A DNA stretch of 64,000 nt from Drechslerella dactyloides (GCA_020064725.1 JAGTWJ010000006.1:1302001-1366000), one strand, 5' to 3'. Positions 46,344 to 58,149 are shown, counted from the first letter of the stretch. Notes: generated by a model from the sequence alone, not told the origin. A program made the numbers and translations.

Positions 46344-49300
46344 ATGCCTTTCGCGAGAAAATATTTCCACTCTTGTTTATTCGCTCTCTTCTACTGGGTA
46401 AACGTAGAGCTGCTCGGCGCGGGCCCGTTCACCGGAACGCTATTCGTCTACGGTCGGTCTTTATCAGCGTCCCACCAATGGGCCGAAGCGATATCTCACT
46501 ACGATCCGAGAGGTTGTCTCGGGTACGATGGCATGGCGACCAGAGACAGCTGCATCCCCGAGAGAGCAAGAATCGACAGTTCCGTTTCAGATATATCTTC
46601 GCATGCAAAGCGAGCCGACGGCGATTCCGATACACCATTGCAGGGCCGCGCAACCAATTCTGGGGATGATGACGATGTGATAATGGGAGAAGATGGGGAG
46701 CCTGCACGGGATCCCTTTACGTATCCTCCACTAGACGATGCTCAAGTATGGAGAACGGCCCGGAATATTGGTGTTACCCAATTCAAGAATATACGGAAAT
46801 ATCGCCAACCGGATAATCCGTCCAAGGATCGGGTGTACGACTATGCAAGGTTCATGCGAGAAAATTACAATACTGCAACTGTAGAAAATCCTGTCGAATG
46901 CCCCGAAAACGTCCAAGATTTCTTGGAAGAGGTAGGGAGGAGTGGGATTCTGAGGACTCCCGTGCCATCCTACTGGACGACCAGCTGGACTGCCCTTCAA
47001 ATACAGGCTGTCCCCGCTTTTACCACTGTGTCAAGATCCGATGCGCATCTTATTATAAGATGGACAGGCCCCACACTCGTCGATGATTTTGGGAAGATCA
47101 TGTACGCGGCTTGGTATTCCCGGAGTCGCGGTGACCTTGTGTATATCACTCTGTCGCGGGTGTTCAATCCATATACAGTCCAACTTATCAAGATGGTTCT
47201 ATATAAAGTTGGTCTGGAGCCAAAAGATACCACAACATTTATCGCACCGTATGAGGAAGACAGACAGGGCGAAAATGACCTCGACTACGAAATATGGACA
47301 GCACTTCTTGGAACCGCGGAAATCGGTGCAATCCAGAATATGCTAAATGCCAATACTCGTTACTTCCGACGCCGCTCTATACTGTCTATCGGAGTCCGCA
47401 TCGATTCTCGTAGCGACTCACCAGGAAGTCCACCGGAAGCAATGATATTTGTGACGCTGGATGATCCCATACCAGCGGAAAACTATCGGTCAAGCGGCAG
47501 GTCCGGGATCTCAGTTGCGGTCGCCTATGAGGCGCCTTATTCCGACGCGTTTCCTGATCATGAAGCGTTCAAAAACGCACGAGGTTATAAGCCCACAATA
47601 CCGCCCTTAAGCTTACCTATCGAGCTTCGCCGTCTGGCATCGTTGACGTATCGAAATATCACATTTGCGTGGCAATTTTCAGATATCGATGTTCCCATGG
47701 ACGGAGATGAATATGTTGCAGAATTCGATCAAGGGAAATATGAAGTAGCCATCTCAGGCATAGACCAGAACATTGTGTTAGGAGGGCCCTATCCAACAAG
47801 CAATTATAAAGCCCTAGGAGAAATTATTTACGAAGCGTGGAGAAGCAAAAGAGGAAGCGATAGTTTGAAATATATAACTTTTAGGAATCCTCTGCCTGGA
47901 GCTACCGCAATTTTGAAAGAAGCGTATGGGCCCAAGAAGGCTTCAAAACGCAATCCCATGATAATCTGGGCATCGAGTTCGTCATGGCAATCTGAAAATC
48001 CGCTGATGCAGACCATCCCGATTAGCCAGCAGATCGACGACTCCATCATCAAAAAACTCGGCAGCTCACTAGAGCTATCAGCTCTTTCCCATATGCTCAG
48101 CGACAAGGATCGTTGGGAGTCCCTAGGCTCTCCTTATATCATCTCAATCGAAGTTGGGGCGGAAGATTCCGAAAGATACCCCTTCATGGTGCGCTTGGGA
48201 AACTGGTACATGGACCGAGCAACCCTAGAAGCTGAGCATGCTAAGATCTATTCCACCGAAATTCGCCTGCCATCTGCAGGCACCCTAACAGGTCAGAGAG
48301 CAGCAGAGAGACCAGATTACCCTGGGCAGCCATTCGCACGCAAGGTCTTAAGCAGGCTCGTCACAGGGATAGACCTCAGAGTCAGAGCGCGCAGTAAGTC
48401 AGAGGTTTCCCTCCTTCGACGCGTCGCGAACCGCGAGATGTCCCGGAGACACGGACAGAACTGGAGAACACTCGCAAAGGGCGAGCAGGATCGACAAAAT
48501 CGACAAAGTGAAGACCCGTTTATAATTATCTCATGGCCCGAGGACGAGGACGAGGGGAGTGAGGACAGCGGGTCTTCAGACGGGGGCTCGACGCCCAGGG
48601 GCAATCGCAACAAAGCGAGGGATACGCCGAAGAGACTTGGCAACGGAGCGATCGAGCTAATGAAAGCTGTAGTCGCCTCTGATAACCCAACTGTGGCTAA
48701 TATGGCTTACGGTAGATTCAGGCCTCGAGCTCAATCTTTACCCGACGATATCCTCGATGACGAATCAAGTACTTACGAACAAGTGGAGCTGAAACCCAGG
48801 GACGAAAAACGACGGCACGGTTTAGTAACCATGTCTGAAAAGCACGAGCATATCATCATCCACCAGGTCCCAGAACCGAACAATGAGGGCAAATATACGG
48901 ACCTTCAGCTCTGTACTGCTTTGTGTCTCGCATGGGAGCATTTTTACAACGTTACCGTAGACCCCGAAGCTACTCCAAAGCCTAAGGCCCCGACCAAGCT
49001 TGTCGATTACGTTTCCATTCTCCGTGTCAGCGACTGGACTAGGAACTTCCTGCAGGAACTGACAGACCTCTATGGCTGGGACTCCGAATTGCGGATCGAA
49101 GCCTCCGTGATTTTTGCCGTCGACGGCGATGTCACTGGAGTCGGCTATACCGAATATCGTCTGGCGCAGCAAAGGACCTTCTTGCTGCTTCATGGGATCC
49201 CAGAAGTAGCAGCGATAGAAGAAATGGCCTGGACGGAATCCAAACGGCCTTTCATCGGGGACAGAATCATTGACGAGATATACCTCCGCTGGGTGAATGT

Positions 49301-50348
49301 CAAGCCTGCCGATTCGGAGGTTGAGATTCGGACCCCTCAAATTTTCCTATTCCTCAGACCATGGCCTCCATCCGATGTCGCAGCTAGCGCAATCCGCGAG
49401 GTAGGCCTAAATGTTCTGGACTATCTGCGTGCAAGCAATACCTCCGCCGTCATGATACAGGGATTATTCCTAGCAGAGGTAACAGCCTACGCTGTGCCAA
49501 TGGCCATACAGTTTGGTGTCCCACTCGTCCTACCTACCTTTGCGATGTGGGAAACTGACGATTGGGATGCTAAGCTGGTAACAGACTGGCGTACTACGAC
49601 CTCATTTCCCCTCAAAAAATTACTTCACCTGCTCAACATACATCCTGCCCGGTTCGCAATCCGAGTTGACCTCGAGGGGCCCGGTCTTCAAGGACAGCAT
49701 AGTGGGCAGCAACTAGCTGAGGATCTCACGGATGAGACCCTTACCCTAGCAGCATTGGCTACTGAGCATAAATTAGAAACGCTAGATCGCAGGTACATAA
49801 TGTTGGGTTGCGTCGAAAAGTGGGAATTCTGGAGGGACACAGAATACGTAAGGGAATACATGGCGGGCGAGCAATTGGCTCAGGATCTCAATCCCCCAAT
49901 CGATATTGAGGGTCGAAGGAACCTCATGATCCGGATTTACAAATCCATCTTGCAGAATCCCACTTTGAGAAAGAAACCCTATCATATATTTGGCACACTC
50001 TACTTGAGTCCAGAGGCAGAGATAGTGCAAAATGAATTTCTCGAAGTCCGTGAAAAAAAAGATTGTGGATGGAATGGTTACAGATTCATGTCCAAGAAAT
50101 TAGAGTCGATTGGCACCTATGAGCCCTATCCCCTCTTCAACGCTGAGTATATAGCGTTTCTTGGGATCCCAGAAATAAGTTCTCTTGTTTACTTAGGGCT
50201 TATGACGTTTCCGTCACTGGCACGAGGACAGTGGTTTCTACCCAAAACCCTCATGTTGCACTGCATGAATACTGGTGACAACCTCGAAGTAATTGGGACC
50301 GAGCTTGCATACTATTCCGGTGAAACGGGAAAACGTATTGATATATAG
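46344..50348 (+). CDS. Large intronless protein with repeated modules, family unknown
   Basis: A single uninterrupted frame of 1,334 codons. The N-terminus (MPFARKYFHSCLFALFYWVN) has a basic start and hydrophobic core, so a signal peptide or membrane anchor is possible; KR at residues 89-90 (SHAKR) could be a Kex2 site. At least three to four divergent modules are visible. Each pairs a helix like GKIMYAAWYS (about 251), GEIIYEAWRS (489) or LCTALCLAWEHF (857), followed in the first two by YIT (LVYITLSR, LKYITFRN), with a later segment like LLGTAEIGAIQNML (321), LGSSLELSALSHML (571), LHGIPEVAAIEEM (946) or FLGIPEISSLVYL (1271). A Ser/Asp/Arg-rich linker (about 725-770, DEDEGSEDSGSSDGG) splits the protein. 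Codon third positions are less GC-rich than in the housekeeping genes. I recognise no family; lineage-specific and possibly secreted. Confidence 0.8.
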   Translation: MPFARKYFHSCLFALFYWVNVELLGAGPFTGTLFVYGRSLSASHQWAEAISHYDPRGCLGYDGMATRDSCIPERARIDSSVSDISSHAKRADGDSDTPLQGRATNSGDDDDVIMGEDGEPARDPFTYPPLDDAQVWRTARNIGVTQFKNIRKYRQPDNPSKDRVYDYARFMRENYNTATVENPVECPENVQDFLEEVGRSGILRTPVPSYWTTSWTALQIQAVPAFTTVSRSDAHLIIRWTGPTLVDDFGKIMYAAWYSRSRGDLVYITLSRVFNPYTVQLIKMVLYKVGLEPKDTTTFIAPYEEDRQGENDLDYEIWTALLGTAEIGAIQNMLNANTRYFRRRSILSIGVRIDSRSDSPGSPPEAMIFVTLDDPIPAENYRSSGRSGISVAVAYEAPYSDAFPDHEAFKNARGYKPTIPPLSLPIELRRLASLTYRNITFAWQFSDIDVPMDGDEYVAEFDQGKYEVAISGIDQNIVLGGPYPTSNYKALGEIIYEAWRSKRGSDSLKYITFRNPLPGATAILKEAYGPKKASKRNPMIIWASSSSWQSENPLMQTIPISQQIDDSIIKKLGSSLELSALSHMLSDKDRWESLGSPYIISIEVGAEDSERYPFMVRLGNWYMDRATLEAEHAKIYSTEIRLPSAGTLTGQRAAERPDYPGQPFARKVLSRLVTGIDLRVRARSKSEVSLLRRVANREMSRRHGQNWRTLAKGEQDRQNRQSEDPFIIISWPEDEDEGSEDSGSSDGGSTPRGNRNKARDTPKRLGNGAIELMKAVVASDNPTVANMAYGRFRPRAQSLPDDILDDESSTYEQVELKPRDEKRRHGLVTMSEKHEHIIIHQVPEPNNEGKYTDLQLCTALCLAWEHFYNVTVDPEATPKPKAPTKLVDYVSILRVSDWTRNFLQELTDLYGWDSELRIEASVIFAVDGDVTGVGYTEYRLAQQRTFLLLHGIPEVAAIEEMAWTESKRPFIGDRIIDEIYLRWVNVKPADSEVEIRTPQIFLFLRPWPPSDVAASAIREVGLNVLDYLRASNTSAVMIQGLFLAEVTAYAVPMAIQFGVPLVLPTFAMWETDDWDAKLVTDWRTTTSFPLKKLLHLLNIHPARFAIRVDLEGPGLQGQHSGQQLAEDLTDETLTLAALATEHKLETLDRRYIMLGCVEKWEFWRDTEYVREYMAGEQLAQDLNPPIDIEGRRNLMIRIYKSILQNPTLRKKPYHIFGTLYLSPEAEIVQNEFLEVREKKDCGWNGYRFMSKKLESIGTYEPYPLFNAEYIAFLGIPEISSLVYLGLMTFPSLARGQWFLPKTLMLHCMNTGDNLEVIGTELAYYSGETGKRIDI

Positions 50349-51617
50349 GGTACATGCGTCTAGCGTCTGGCCCACGAGGCAAATATACGGCGAGACATCG
50401 ACAGGTGGCCAGTTGACGGACATGGAGAGCTACAACCTGACTACAAGGCGTATTCGGATAACAGTCGTCTCCGTATCGCTTATGGTAGCTGGCATATGTC
50501 CACCGAAAATTAAAAAGCTACTGATATATATATTTGTACATCTTTTACCGCACATATCTTACATCGTTTATATAATGATACAGTCGACTCTCGACACAGG
50601 CAAAGATAATGATGAGACATACAGCTCACCGAATAAAAGAGCGCTGGATCTAGCCTATAAACGTTTGCCGACATCTTCACATACAGATCATCAATATAGA
50701 CGTCGAGATGTGCTATCTTAGATCGAAAGACACAACCGCCTGTACTTGCACTTCATTTGTTGGCACCAAAGACTTGTTTATTGAGATATATATTTGCTCG
50801 TCAGTTGGCCGTGTCTAAGATGTTTTATATAAGATATATGGTAGCAGAGTAGTATTCTGTAGAATGCTATTGTAAAGTAATATGTGTATATAAGTTCGTA
50901 CTTATATATAATCAGAAGATCAATCCTATGCCAAAAATCGACGCCACCACCATTGCATCCATACAAAGTTTCCCAGAAAAGCCAGCCCTGCAAAGCAAAC
51001 GGATAATAAAACAATCGATCAATCAAACAAGCAAAAGAAAATTTCGAAATCCATGAAGGAGCGTGTGTCGACAGCCAGCTCGCCAACTAACCAATCTTAA
51101 AACAATTGGGCAGAAAAACAAGAGACGGCTCGCAAGCAAAAAAAAAAAAAAAAAAAAAACCCAATTTTGCCCCCTATATAGAACTCCGTCATGAATGCCC
51201 AAATGGTATAGGTAGTATCGATCTGTAGAACAGATAAAAAATGATAGAAGGAAAACCCAAATAAGGAAATATCCCCAAATCCGGTCAACCGATAACAAGA
51301 AAGAGAAAGTTAAAAGTAAAAACAAAACACAAGACCACGCAAAAGCTATACGATGCATATAGCCATACCCGTGGCTGACATTTCCGCTCCATAATATTTT
51401 GTGATTGTAACTGTAGCTGTAGCTGTCGTCGTCAGAATAATAACCGAAGAACTGTCGTGCTGCCTCGCGGCAGGACCAATGTAGACAATCAATAACGAAT
51501 CCCAACGAGGCAAGACAACGCTAATATCGCAATATATAAAACAAATAACAAAGAAGACTCAGACGAGAAAAGGGAAATGTAGCAAACAAGGAGCGTGGGT
51601 ATGTATATGTGCATAAG
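50349..51617. other. Convergent intergenic region
   Basis: AT-rich spacer between the 3' ends of the 1,334-codon gene and the PH-domain gene. Contains an uninterrupted run of 22 A at 51138-51159. The 160-codon minus frame (51505-51023) encodes low-complexity Phe/Tyr/Ser-rich sequence from this tract and is not a gene. Confidence 0.5.
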
Positions 51618-53789
51618 TTATGCCCTCGACAATCGCAGCGACGTTATCGAGTGCTTCCGTGCCACAGGGACGTCCGCCGACGACTGAGAATGCAACGCCA
51701 GCGGCGAGTGCGGCACGGGTATTGGGATTTGTGGGACGGGTGGCACGCATTGCGGATACGGCGAGATCTGGGGAAACGGCATCTTTGGCAAATTTCCGAC
51801 TGTCCCATCCGGCAGCCTCGGTAGAGGCACGGAAGGGGGAGGATGCAGTGGTGGGCCGTGAGCTGATGCGGCCGACGACACGCTGCCCACTGATCGTCTG
51901 TTGTTGTTCGGTGCCTTGTACTCCTTACGATGATAGGCCACGGGCGCCGTAGCGAGTGAGACAGGTCTTGGTCGACGGCTCATGCCGACGGCTGCTGAAT
52001 TCGGGGACTGCGGATTGGGCAGGGAGGTAGAAAATAGCTCGATCACACGGTCAGGCGAAGGCGGGGCGGACGACTTGCGGTTCTGTCGGATTCGTCGGTG
52101 GGCGATATCGACTGGCGACGGCAGGTTGCCCGACGGGCCAGCTGACGAGTATCGCTTCGGGATGGAGGGGACGGGAATTGGGATCGGGGGCGGGAGGTTG
52201 CCCCTGCTCCGGCGCTTAGCGAACGAGGAGACCGAAAGTTGGGTTGGTGTTGGAGAGGCAGGAGGTTCAGAAGGCGTATGCTCGCTGCCGAGGGTAGTCG
52301 AAAGTGGTCGCGAGCGGAGTTGCAGATCCGTTGAGGAATACGAATATGCCATGCTGAGGTTTGACCGTCGCCGGTCGTTGGTGTCTGGAACAGAGGGTCT
52401 TTCCGGGCTGGTGTTCAGCGATGCCTGCGATCCTCTGCGCGAGCTGTTGGATCCCGTGCGAAGGCTATCCAACACCAGTCCGTCGTGTGAAAGCGCTGTC
52501 GACGTCGACGTTGCGATTTCGTCGGATTTCCGGCCACCCGTAGAATTCTTCCGCGAGCTGTCAATGGACCTCCGGAATGTCGAAGGTGTTTTCGAGGTAC
52601 CGCGGTCCTCCTCTACAATAGTGCCAGCCTTTGACGACGGCTGCGGGTGCTCTTCGAAAGACGGGCCCCCTAATCTCGAGATCTGCGTCCGGATCTTGAG
52701 CAGCCACTCCTGCATGTCCTCCGCTGTATCAAACACCAGAAGGATGATATGCGCATCATACCTAGGCTTTGGAGCAGCCCTCGACATGATGCTCGGCCGC
52801 CGCTCGTCCGGCGAGAGGGGAGACGCATCAGGCCCGCCCGAAGTAATCTGAAGGACAAAATGTTTTCCCTCAAAGATGTCGGTGGCGAAAACCAAGCTAT
52901 CAGGCCGCAGTTTCAACAACCGCTCGGGTTCCCTATCGTACGATCCCTCGCTGCCATACTGAATGAGCGAGCTGGATGTAAGAATGAACAATTTCTGAGC
53001 GTAATGAATATCAAGTGATCTCGACAGGGATCCCTTGCGCATATAGCGACTACGTCGCTCCGAACGCGCTTCGAGATCCTGCTGGTATTTTACGATAAGT
53101 TCAGGCGGTATCGACGGGGCTGTCAACACGCCTGACTTTATCGCTTGTTCAAAGGCAATGAAGAGACAAGGGTTGTCGGTTGAGGTATTTCGGTAGGCGA
53201 GGATTTGGGCAGGAATGCTGGCTTCTGCGCCAGGAATGTAGAGCGCCTGAGAGAAACGTGGAGCGGTAGGAGTGGAAGGTAGTGAATTGAGCTTGGAGAC
53301 GGAAAGCTCTTGTTCGAACTTGCTGTCTTTCCGGGGAGAGCTAGAGGATGTGGCCTCGGGCTGCTGACCCGATACGACAGAGGCGACAGTTGTGGTAGGC
53401 TCTGTCACGGGTGCCTTTAGCTTTGTCGGGGTGGTCTTTTGTGTTCTAAAAGGTTTGAAGAAGTAGCTCAGGAAGCCTGCAGCCATACTCTTCTTCTCCT
53501 TCGTGGTCGAACTCGAAAGGGTGATAGGCATATGCATGTTGTTGTTGGTGGTCGTGTTGGTGGTGTGTTCTGGCGTTGAGAAGAGGGACGCCTTTTCGTG
53601 AGTTGAGCTGCCGGACAGCTTGACGGCCGATGTCTTCCTGGTGATGCCAAAGGACTTTCTCGACTTGGCCGGGCTGGAATGGACCACGTGCGAGATGGCG
53701 TCCATGTCGGATCCTGAAAACGTCAGCGTCGTCGTCGAGGCGGTTGTGGTTGTTGTTGTCGTCGTCGTGCTCATCGTGGCCACTGTCAT
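51618..53789 (-). CDS. PH-domain protein with disordered Ser/Pro-rich tail
   Basis: Intronless frame of 723 residues from the ATG at 53789 (MTVATMSTTTT). The frame stays open upstream to 54056, and an acceptor-like CTCTGCGCAG near 53850 suggests a 5' exon, so the true start is uncertain. A pleckstrin-homology-like domain covers residues about 255-370: LDIHYAQKLFILTSSSLIQY, then DSLVFATDIFEGKHFVLQI and the closing helix TAEDMQEWLLKIRTQIS with the invariant Trp. Such domains bind phosphoinositides or proteins at membranes. Around it: a Thr-rich N-terminus, a basic segment (SYFFKPFRTQKTTPTK), and a long C-terminal Ser/Pro/Arg-rich region with many SH3-type proline motifs (PPPIPIPVPSIPKR). Resembles large PH proteins common in Pezizomycotina; partner and pathway unknown. 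Confidence 0.8.
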   Translation of the reverse strand: MTVATMSTTTTTTTTTASTTTLTFSGSDMDAISHVVHSSPAKSRKSFGITRKTSAVKLSGSSTHEKASLFSTPEHTTNTTTNNNMHMPITLSSSTTKEKKSMAAGFLSYFFKPFRTQKTTPTKLKAPVTEPTTTVASVVSGQQPEATSSSSPRKDSKFEQELSVSKLNSLPSTPTAPRFSQALYIPGAEASIPAQILAYRNTSTDNPCLFIAFEQAIKSGVLTAPSIPPELIVKYQQDLEARSERRSRYMRKGSLSRSLDIHYAQKLFILTSSSLIQYGSEGSYDREPERLLKLRPDSLVFATDIFEGKHFVLQITSGGPDASPLSPDERRPSIMSRAAPKPRYDAHIILLVFDTAEDMQEWLLKIRTQISRLGGPSFEEHPQPSSKAGTIVEEDRGTSKTPSTFRRSIDSSRKNSTGGRKSDEIATSTSTALSHDGLVLDSLRTGSNSSRRGSQASLNTSPERPSVPDTNDRRRSNLSMAYSYSSTDLQLRSRPLSTTLGSEHTPSEPPASPTPTQLSVSSFAKRRSRGNLPPPIPIPVPSIPKRYSSAGPSGNLPSPVDIAHRRIRQNRKSSAPPSPDRVIELFSTSLPNPQSPNSAAVGMSRRPRPVSLATAPVAYHRKEYKAPNNNRRSVGSVSSAASAHGPPLHPPPSVPLPRLPDGTVGNLPKMPFPQISPYPQCVPPVPQIPIPVPHSPLALHSQSSADVPVARKHSITSLRLSRA

Positions 53790-56700
53790 GACGGGCTTTT
53801 GGATAATGGACGGTGGTCGCAGCCTTCCTCCTTTTGCGTCGTCTTCGTCTTGTCCTGCGCAGAGGAAATGCAATGAATGACTAACAATTCCCGTCGTGAT
53901 AGCTGCGGGCCGGTAGACAAGCCATCGTATGTATATAAATCGGCTCAGGTGTCTTCTTGCGTCCGCAGTAAGCTCGTTCGCAAGAAAAGAAAAGCGCGGG
54001 TGCAGAAAGACAGGCAAGGGCTTTTTATTGCAATTTTCCCTGCTTCGCCAATACAAGCTGCTAGCTCCTATTAATTATCTGTGTCTGTCGGTCGACTCTC
54101 GCCTAATCCTTTTCCTCGGACGCGTTACGCTGGTCTGTCTGAGTCTTCGCAGAGGCTCAGTCAGTCAGTGCTTTTTCCCGTGAGCCAAGTCCAAATGGGG
54201 GCAGGCAAGCCGATCGAGTTAATGCTGTTCTCTTCACGGGCGCTCAGCTGAGCAAGTGCAAATGCAATGCACGGCAAGCAAGAAGACCGGGGTTGTAACT
54301 CGATCAAGAGTTCGCGAGTTCGCCTTGCTTGCGGTCCAGTCGGTAAATCCGTTGCGCAGGCGAAGCTACCCGGAACGGCCGCAGCCTTGGTCGAGAGTGG
54401 TGATCGTACAGTCGCGCGTAAGGTCGGTCGCGATGCGATTCCTGCAGCCCCGCTGGAAGACGAGATGGTTGAAGCACAATATAAAATGCTGGAACCAGAA
54501 AGAGAGGCCGGCAGGAAAGCAGGAGCCCTCGGGGTGGACTGATCCGATATATGTATTATAGCCCGGCCAGCGACCTGTGATACCCCAAACGATGGGCTAG
54601 TGTTTGGGGTGGGACTCCGGCTGGATATCAAGCACTCAGTCGGCGCTGCTCTGTCTCGCATCGTCCGCTTGAACTCCCTGCTGCCCCCAGCGGCAGGGAT
54701 GGGCCAGCGGAAACGAGGGTGTCCCACTCCCCGGCAAGCACACGTTCATTCTCGCAGTCCGGTCGTTTTTTCGTTTTTCGTTTTTCGTCTTTCATTTTTT
54801 TTTTTTTTTCTGCCCTTCTATCCCTCTCTCTCGATAGTGTCTTTCAACTAGACCACCTTGCTTCGGGGCTAGCACCACTATCCAATGACGCTCAAATTGG
54901 AGGGCCACACATGTCCCGCCGGTATGATCTATCTCGCTGTGGATGGACATGATATGATACCGAAAACTTAGCAGCAGCTGGCTAACCGGTTGACTTGCTT
55001 TCCCGCTGCGAAAAAGAAACGAACGGCCGAATTCAGCCCAGCTCCAGCGAGTTATTGTGTGACAGCAGATTCTCGATCATGTTGGTACCATTTTGCTGGT
55101 TGTTGGCCGCTGCTCGTGCTTAGCCAGGCCACCCGTCGCACTCCATCCGGTAGGTTGAGCGCACGATGCGAGATGATCTTGCGCTGGACACGATTATCTG
55201 CCTGCCTGCGTCCTTCCCTCACCGTACTGGTCTCTCGCACCTCCCCGTGATTGAGCGACCTCCCCAAGCATCCGCCTGCGAGCACATCATGGGGACCAAA
55301 AAGGCGTCGGTCGATTGATCGATTGATCGGTTTTTTTTTTTTCTTCGTGCTTGTTTTTTGTTTTTTTTGGCCTGTTCTCTTCCTCGGGTAAGCGTAGCGA
55401 TTGCAACGTCTCCCGGCCACCCGGCCGTCGGCCCACGAGCTCAAGCCAACTATCGAGCTCCAACGGATGGCGAGCAATTTTTCCTTTTCCCGCCTCGTGT
55501 AGATTATCCTGCGCCGGGAGAGCCTCGACTTTCCCGTCGAGCTCGGATTATCACGGGGAGATCTCAAGAGCGGCAGGCGTATTCCGTGGTGGTAGTTTTC
55601 GTAGACCCATGCTCGTGCGGAGTCTCCCAGGATATTGTATACGAAGGCAGCTTCAAGGATTCGAGCAGGCTCATCATGTGTCCGCCCACCACCATCAACC
55701 ATATCAGCAGCGGCCGAATTAGATGCAGTCCCGCACTATTTTCTTTGCGGTTTCGTTCGCACGTTCGCAAATCGATCATTCACACTTGCTTAGTTAGCAG
55801 GAGGATCACGATCGCGCAGCAGATGCCTGTCAACGTCATCTCAAGTGTCAACCGAAGCCTGGCTCGCCTGTGGTTTTGGACGTCCACGTACGCCCCTACA
55901 CTCGGTAGGTCAGGACTTTTGGGGGCGCATCCGCGACAGAACTCGTCGACTCTCTCAGATCACGGGGTCGAATCATCCCACGTCTCGGACTGCGAATTTC
56001 TGACCAAAGAGACGCATTCTCCGCCCACATCTTTCAACGCGACGATTTTGTTGACACACAAAAAGATCCTGCTTCCAACCCGCAAAATTTCCGCAGCGGC
56101 ATCGGCCCAGACCTCTCTGCACACCCACACCGGCGGACAGGAAAACCCACTCTTCGTGAAGCCTGGCCTGGACGAAAGGCAAAAATTTTCCTTGTCCATC
56201 CCTCCACCAGGCTTCAGTAGCAGTAGCAGTCATGTTGCAGCACACCCTCGCGCAGCACGGGATTCCTTCCTCCACTCAGTCAGAAACATGAACCATCAGC
56301 CCTCTTTTTGCTGCCAAATTTCGCTTAAAAGCGCCCCCGCTTAGTCTGCCAGTGATTTTCCTGTTGGTGGGAACTGAGGCTTGCACGAGGCAGCCAACAG
56401 CAGCAGTTGAGCGATCTGCGGACGGTCGATGCAAGAGCACACAGTCCAGGTCGACAAAAATGGGGACTGCATGCAAAAGAGCGACGGAGGAGCCCCACGC
56501 AACCTTCTTCTGACGGTTCGGGCTAGTGCGCACCACCGGGGCACAACGAGGACATTCCCAGCGCGATGGGTCGCCGCCTCTTCCCTCTTCATGCATGGTC
56601 TCGGCAGCCGAGCCAACCAGATCGCAGAGCGGATGCGGTGAAATAGGAGCTTGGTGGGAATTCGAATGTCGGTCCAACGAGGACCCACCGCTTGGTCAGC

Positions 56701-57577
56701 CTGGTTGTCTTAGATCACTGGAGTTGGAGCCGAGAGATGCGATTCTCGATGGGCACCCGACTTGTAATCGATACCTGGAGGATTGTAGTCCGATGTGATT
56801 GATCATTGCTGACGGACGCTCGAGCTTACCCGCACTAGTGCTAGGACTCGGAATCGATTTTTTGTGGGGAGTTCTGAGCTCGTCGACGTGAAGTCGGTCA
56901 GATGACGATTATTTTGAATCCAGACCATCGCGTCGACGGAGCCTCGATCGTGTGATGCCCATAAAAGCTACCTATCTGGATGCGAGCAAGCTGATTAGCT
57001 ATTAGCTGCTGCGAGGATGTGAGCTTGTGCAGCGCATGTCCATCCATACTCGATGTGTCTTCCGTGCCAGCTGCTTGCTGCAGCTGTTAGCGTATTACGT
57101 ACGGCGAACGGGAGATTATAATTCAGCAGGATCCTAGGAAGGGTCGTCGTGATGCCGAGCAGCGATGCTGTGCCGTCGGTGAGGGCCAACCGGCCGGCAG
57201 GGAAACCAGCGTTTCGAGGCGGAGGTCCTCTTAATTTCCCACCGCGCGACAACACATCGCCCGAATACATCATCTCCATCGACTCCAACTCCTCACCGCC
57301 CGCCAGGAGAGCAATATCATATAAAGCCCCAATTTAATATACGCAAGGCAGTCAGGACGATAGGCTGCAGATGTCTATATTTAATTGACCTCGTTTTAAT
57401 TTTTAGAATTATAACTGCTGTCGACCGCGCCCCACAGCCGCCGTTGCAGGTTCTTATTACGATTGTCCCCGTCAACTGTACAGCCATTATTCTACTTGTA
57501 ATATATTGATGCATGTGTGTACCGCCGTCGCCCTTGCCTTCGCAAACCGCATTCTGCTTGCCCTTACCTGCTGGTCA
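53790..57577. other. Long gene-poor region upstream of the PH-domain gene
   Basis: Nearly 3.8 kb with no gene I can support. It includes a run of 15 T (54795-54809), further T-rich tracts near 55331-55370, and a long chance-looking plus frame (55358-56344, 328 codons) that is Ser/Pro/Arg-rich, without domain, start context or splice signals. Part of it may be promoter and long leader of the minus-strand PH-domain gene. Confidence 0.4.
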
Positions 57578-58149
57578 TCAAACTGGCAATGAGATACATA
57601 CGACTAACAAGATAGCGCAATGACAATGGTGCAGAAGCCAGGGAACAGTGCTTCCCAACCAACAAGCTACAGTCGGTTTGCAATCAAAGCTGCATACATG
57701 CCTGCATGCGGAGGTCTCTTGTTTCAAAACATCGCGTTTGGACAGCATCTGTGAAGCAAGGACCTTGTCGACGCAAACGCCTCCTGCACAGTTGCAATTG
57801 TCAAAGCTGGTTAGCAAACCATGGCCTGATCTCTGTTGCATTACCTGGTTTTCGTGAGCATCAAAACTCGGTTTTCGAATCTTGAATCTCGGAGACTTTC
57901 CCTGCGCACGACGACGCCCATTTGCGGAGCACAAGCACCAGCTTTCAAGTTCGTACAGGCTGACATGCACTGCAGCCCGGGACCCACGGCCCACATTGTC
58001 TGGCGAACTTGCATGCCCGGGCAAAACTGGCCGATTTGCATGAAGTTCGCGCGTCGCGTCAGCCTGCAGCCCGCAATCACACTGCAAGACGAAAAAACCG
58101 TTTTCTCAACGGCACGGCGCTTTGACGTCTTAATAAGCAGAACTATCAA
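57578..58149 (-). other. Overlapping Cys-rich open frames, possible decayed gene
   Basis: Two overlapping minus-strand frames are unusually cysteine-rich: 58087-57578 (169 codons, with NCNCAGGVCVDKV and SACRHVCSFDCKPTVAC) and 58149-57841 (102 codons, with CRLTRRANFMQIGQFCPGMQ and LQCMSACTNLKAGACAPQ). Neither alone has a signal peptide. They could be exons of a small secreted protein whose introns I could not place, or remnants. Reported only as coding-like. Confidence 0.2.

Noticed and set aside
51138..51159. 22-A run as the tail of a retroposed gene
   Set aside because: No gene copy precedes it on either strand and no target-site duplication is visible; it is a simple homopolymer in a 3' region.
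51982..52851. 289-codon plus-strand frame within the PH-domain gene
   Set aside because: Antisense shadow; the minus strand encodes the PH domain and proline-rich tail.
55358..56344. 328-codon plus-strand open frame
   Set aside because: Ser/Pro/Arg-rich composition, no domain, several overlapping frames of similar length, no splice signals; most likely chance in GC-balanced DNA.
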